DNA of 64,000 nucleotides. Origin: Cavia porcellus (lineage: Eukaryota; Chordata; Mammalia; Rodentia; Caviidae). The notes under the pieces are model-generated. The model had not been told where the DNA came from and did no database searches. It saw only the letters and a program-made list of their open reading frames with translations. Below are positions 61,690-64,000 of this stretch, piece after piece. Position 1 is the first letter of the stretch; each line of letters begins with the position of its first letter. The stretch spans positions 81,014,044-81,078,043 of the forward strand of contig NW_026947486.1 of NCBI RefSeq assembly GCF_034190915.1, given 5' to 3'. The position numbers were made by a program, and so were the translations under genes.

Positions 61690-64000
61690 ATGCAAGGTTA
61701 AAAAGTGTTCATTGGTAGGCAATTTTTGGAAACAAAGCCTGAGAACTTTGATACCCATGACTTGATAGACCTTTCTTTCCTTGCTTTTGTCTTCAAGTGT
61801 TTTTCTTTTCCTTTTGGTGGTGAGCGTAGAACCCAGCGGCTCACAGCTAAATGCCCAGGGCTCTATCACTGAGCTGTACAGCCAATCCCAAATTCACCCA
61901 TACTGACAAGTGGGTGTGAATTCCCCCAAAACATACCCTGCAGAGCAAGTGGTGGATGTCCAATCAGCTGAGGGTGATGAAGGCAGTTAGCTAAGCACTT
62001 CAGTTGCCTCGCCTGGCATTCCTCACCAGCTTTGGTGAGGTCAGGGAGAGAGCGGAACCTCACGATTTACATTTCACTGCACACAGCACAGTCTCCACGA
62101 TACACCCAGGGAACACAACCTTGTTGTAATACAGTGTGATTTCAGTCTTAAAAAGTTACTGACGGAGTGAAACAGACAAAAAGAGTGGTATAGAAATTAT
62201 TTTGGTCAATGTAAGAAACACGAAATTGGTAGAGAAAAATTATAAACTGTGGAAGATGCTCTAGAGTTTCATCATGACGTTCAGAAGTGAGCCATGAGGA
62301 TGTATGTATATATATATATATAATCACGGAGCGGTGTACATTCCTTTTTCTGTGGGACTATGCTGGGAAGGTAATTTTGTAGAACAATGGGTGGTATGAT
62401 CCTCACTTGAAGGTAGATTTGAACCAGGCTTATTTTAAGAACCTCATACTCTTTCTGGCAGTGCTGAGCAACTTACGATTTGGTCATGGGGTGAGAGGAA
62501 ACCTAGGTGAGATGGAAGAGCACAGGAGACACAGCATAAAATGAGTGTGTGGGTAAGACAATCAGGATGAGCTCGTGAGCAGGGCTGTTGCGGAGTGCAT
62601 GACAGAGAGCAGTGGGGAAAGGGGCTGAGAATGTGCTGAGGGGGCTCCAGGAAAGCAGCCCAGCACAGGGGGACACTGAGTGCTAACATCCTAATGCACA
62701 GGCCTGGTCTACACGGGCTCTCTCAGCTGGGAGATGCGGGGAGTGTGTGGGGAGTATTTTCTCAGGGTGCCTGACAAATCCCAAGCACAGAAGATGCCAG
62801 GTGTGGAGGGGCTTTCTCCCCACCCTGGCTGTGGACCTCCCTGACTGGAGTCATGAGGGAACAGGAGCCACAGCAAACAAGTGAAGGAGGGGAAGGCTAT
62901 TAGTGTGTCTAATTACTGCAGCCATAAGTTTCCAAGAACCTTGGGAGTGGTCCCCCCCTCCTGTGCAGGGCCATAGGACTGGCAAGAAGCCAGGCTCCAG
63001 AAACAGTCCTGATGTCAGCTCACCTGCGACAGTGCCCTGTGCACACTGTTGTGTAGATGCAGGGATCACCAGTGGACACCTGCATCCTGGGCACACCAAT
63101 CCTGCTGCCTTAGGCTTCTTGAGAGGTGGATTGATGTGGGGAAGCAGGTGTAGTCAAGGAGAGAAGGCCTTTTGTGTCATTACAGTTTGCAGTGTGGGAG
63201 CTTCACAAATGTTTAAGTCCCCGGGAATCGTCCAGAACTGAGAGTCTGAGAGGTGTCCACAGCACAGGAAGGGACCAGCTGTGGACCCTCCCACCAAGTA
63301 CTGTGCCCCTCCAGGAAAGAACTTCCACTTTGCGCTTTGGAGCCAGGGCTGGGCTGTGGTGGCCCAGGTGGGCCAGTGTGGTCTCAGGTGCCCGGCAGAC
63401 TGATCCAAGCCCTGGCAGGGTTGATGAAATGCAGTGAGCTGACCCTGTTCTCATGCTAGAGAGTCTTAGGGCTGTGGCAGTTTGCACAGAGCTCTAAGGC
63501 TCTAGTGACAATGGCTGTCGTCTTTCCCCTGCATCACTGTGGTAAACCTATGTGTGCATTCTGCAGAGGCCCGTTTCCCCCATGGAAAGCCCTGAATGGG
63601 TGATCATGGCGGGCCTCAAGCCTAGGTTGGGCGACAATGTTCAGACATTTTAGTTCACTCAGGATGAGCTGGTGTCATCTTTTCTCTTACATCTCATGCT
63701 ACAAATCAAAGCAGTGTCTGGACTCCCTGCCCTGCCACCTTTAGCTGTCAAAGGGTGACAGAGGATTCACCTTTCCTTGAATGGAGCTGCTGTCAAAGAG
63801 GCCCACATATTCCCTCCTGTCGGTACTTTACTTCTCACTGAAGGTGGCATTTTTAAACTGGGAGCTCTCTGCCTGCCTAAGACTTTACCTACAGATCACT
63901 GGGTGCCATGCCAGCGCCCCCACACTTGGAGCTCCCCCTGGTGAGGAGGGGCAGGAGCCAGCTGAGCATCGTCAGGTCAGCAGTCAGATTGCTTTGTTGC
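61690..64000 (+). repeat. Class I-like intron 2 sequence in gene 7
   Basis: 62400-63990 follows 32250-33797 of gene 4 and 53050-54600 of gene 6 nearly step by step, for example GATGAAATGCAGTGAGCTGA at 63423, 33308 and 54147. The class II introns of genes 2, 3 and 5 lack most of this. By that alignment exon 3 should lie about 430 bp past the window end. Confidence 0.65.
62306..62322 (+). repeat. Short (TA)n run in gene 7 intron 2
   Basis: TATATATATATATATA next to TGTATG. Confidence 0.7.

Larger units (their letters stand above)
59154..64000 (+). pseudogene. Gene 7: class II Rhox-like homeobox gene with one nonsense codon, 3' end outside window
   Basis: Exon 1 is 59154-59560 and exon 2 is 61177-61222 (46 bp), both with good splice sites. 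From the M-E-E-E start the frame runs to codon 52 and then meets TAA at 59310-59312, where gene 3 has a tyrosine codon. Beyond it the same frame stays open to the donor, encoding the acidic E-E-E-Q-P-E-Q block and the homeodomain start (about codon 106) ending T-Q-Y-P-D-V-F-A-R. Exon 2 encodes L-E-L-A-R-E-L-S-L-P-E-S-R-V-K, as in gene 3. No in-frame ATG follows the TAA in exon 1. Exon 3 is not in the window: intron 2 is long and class I-like up to the end. A single lesion suggests recent loss, a polymorphism or an assembly error; exon 3 may decide. Confidence 0.78.

Overview
The window looks like mammalian nuclear DNA from a rodent. It carries B1-like and ID-like (tRNA-Ala type) SINEs, a 3' fragment of an L1 LINE, CA/TA microsatellites and a solo ERVK/IAP-like LTR with a 6-bp target-site duplication. 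All credible coding sequence is split by GT/AG introns into short homeobox genes. The three-exon layout is the same each time: an acidic or charged N-terminus joined to the first half of a homeodomain, a 46-bp middle exon, and a short last exon starting at the recognition helix. This layout, the paired-like homeodomain and the dense paralogue array point to the reproductive homeobox (Rhox) family. In known mammals that family is X-linked and expressed in gonads and placenta. The exact species and one-to-one mouse orthologues cannot be settled from sequence alone.

Seven gene units of two classes are present. Class I (start M-A-A-M, acidic run, recognition helix beginning V-W-F-N-N) comprises gene 1 (minus, 4177-10324), gene 4 (plus, 28198-34351) and gene 6 (plus, 48996-55159). 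All three are open from start to stop with intact splice sites. Class II (start M-E-E-E, helix beginning N/S-W-F-K-N or S-W-F-Q-N) comprises gene 2 (minus, exons 2-3 only, 12347-13656), gene 3 (plus, intact, 18531-22478), gene 5 (plus, pseudogene, 40034-43372) and gene 7 (plus, 59154 to beyond the window, one nonsense codon).

Layout: on the minus strand the left arm reads class II then class I (genes 2, 1). On the plus strand the right arm reads II-I-II-I-II (genes 3-7). The array is therefore a two-gene cassette repeated in tandem every 19-21.5 kb, plus one inverted copy. The inversion junction lies near an L1 fragment (about 14.78-15.67 kb), where gene 2 lost its first exon. Homologous flanks accompany every gene: a 3' block after each poly(A) signal, a class II upstream block, and a II-to-I spacer. 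They have been changed by private deletions, an LTR insertion, short tandem duplications and apparent gene-conversion tracts.

The intact products are predicted nuclear DNA-binding proteins of 192-203 residues. Class I and class II differ at homeodomain positions 47 and 50, so they probably bind different sites. Class I is preserved in every copy, while class II is intact in only one of four. No non-homeobox gene, RNA gene or CRISPR array was found.
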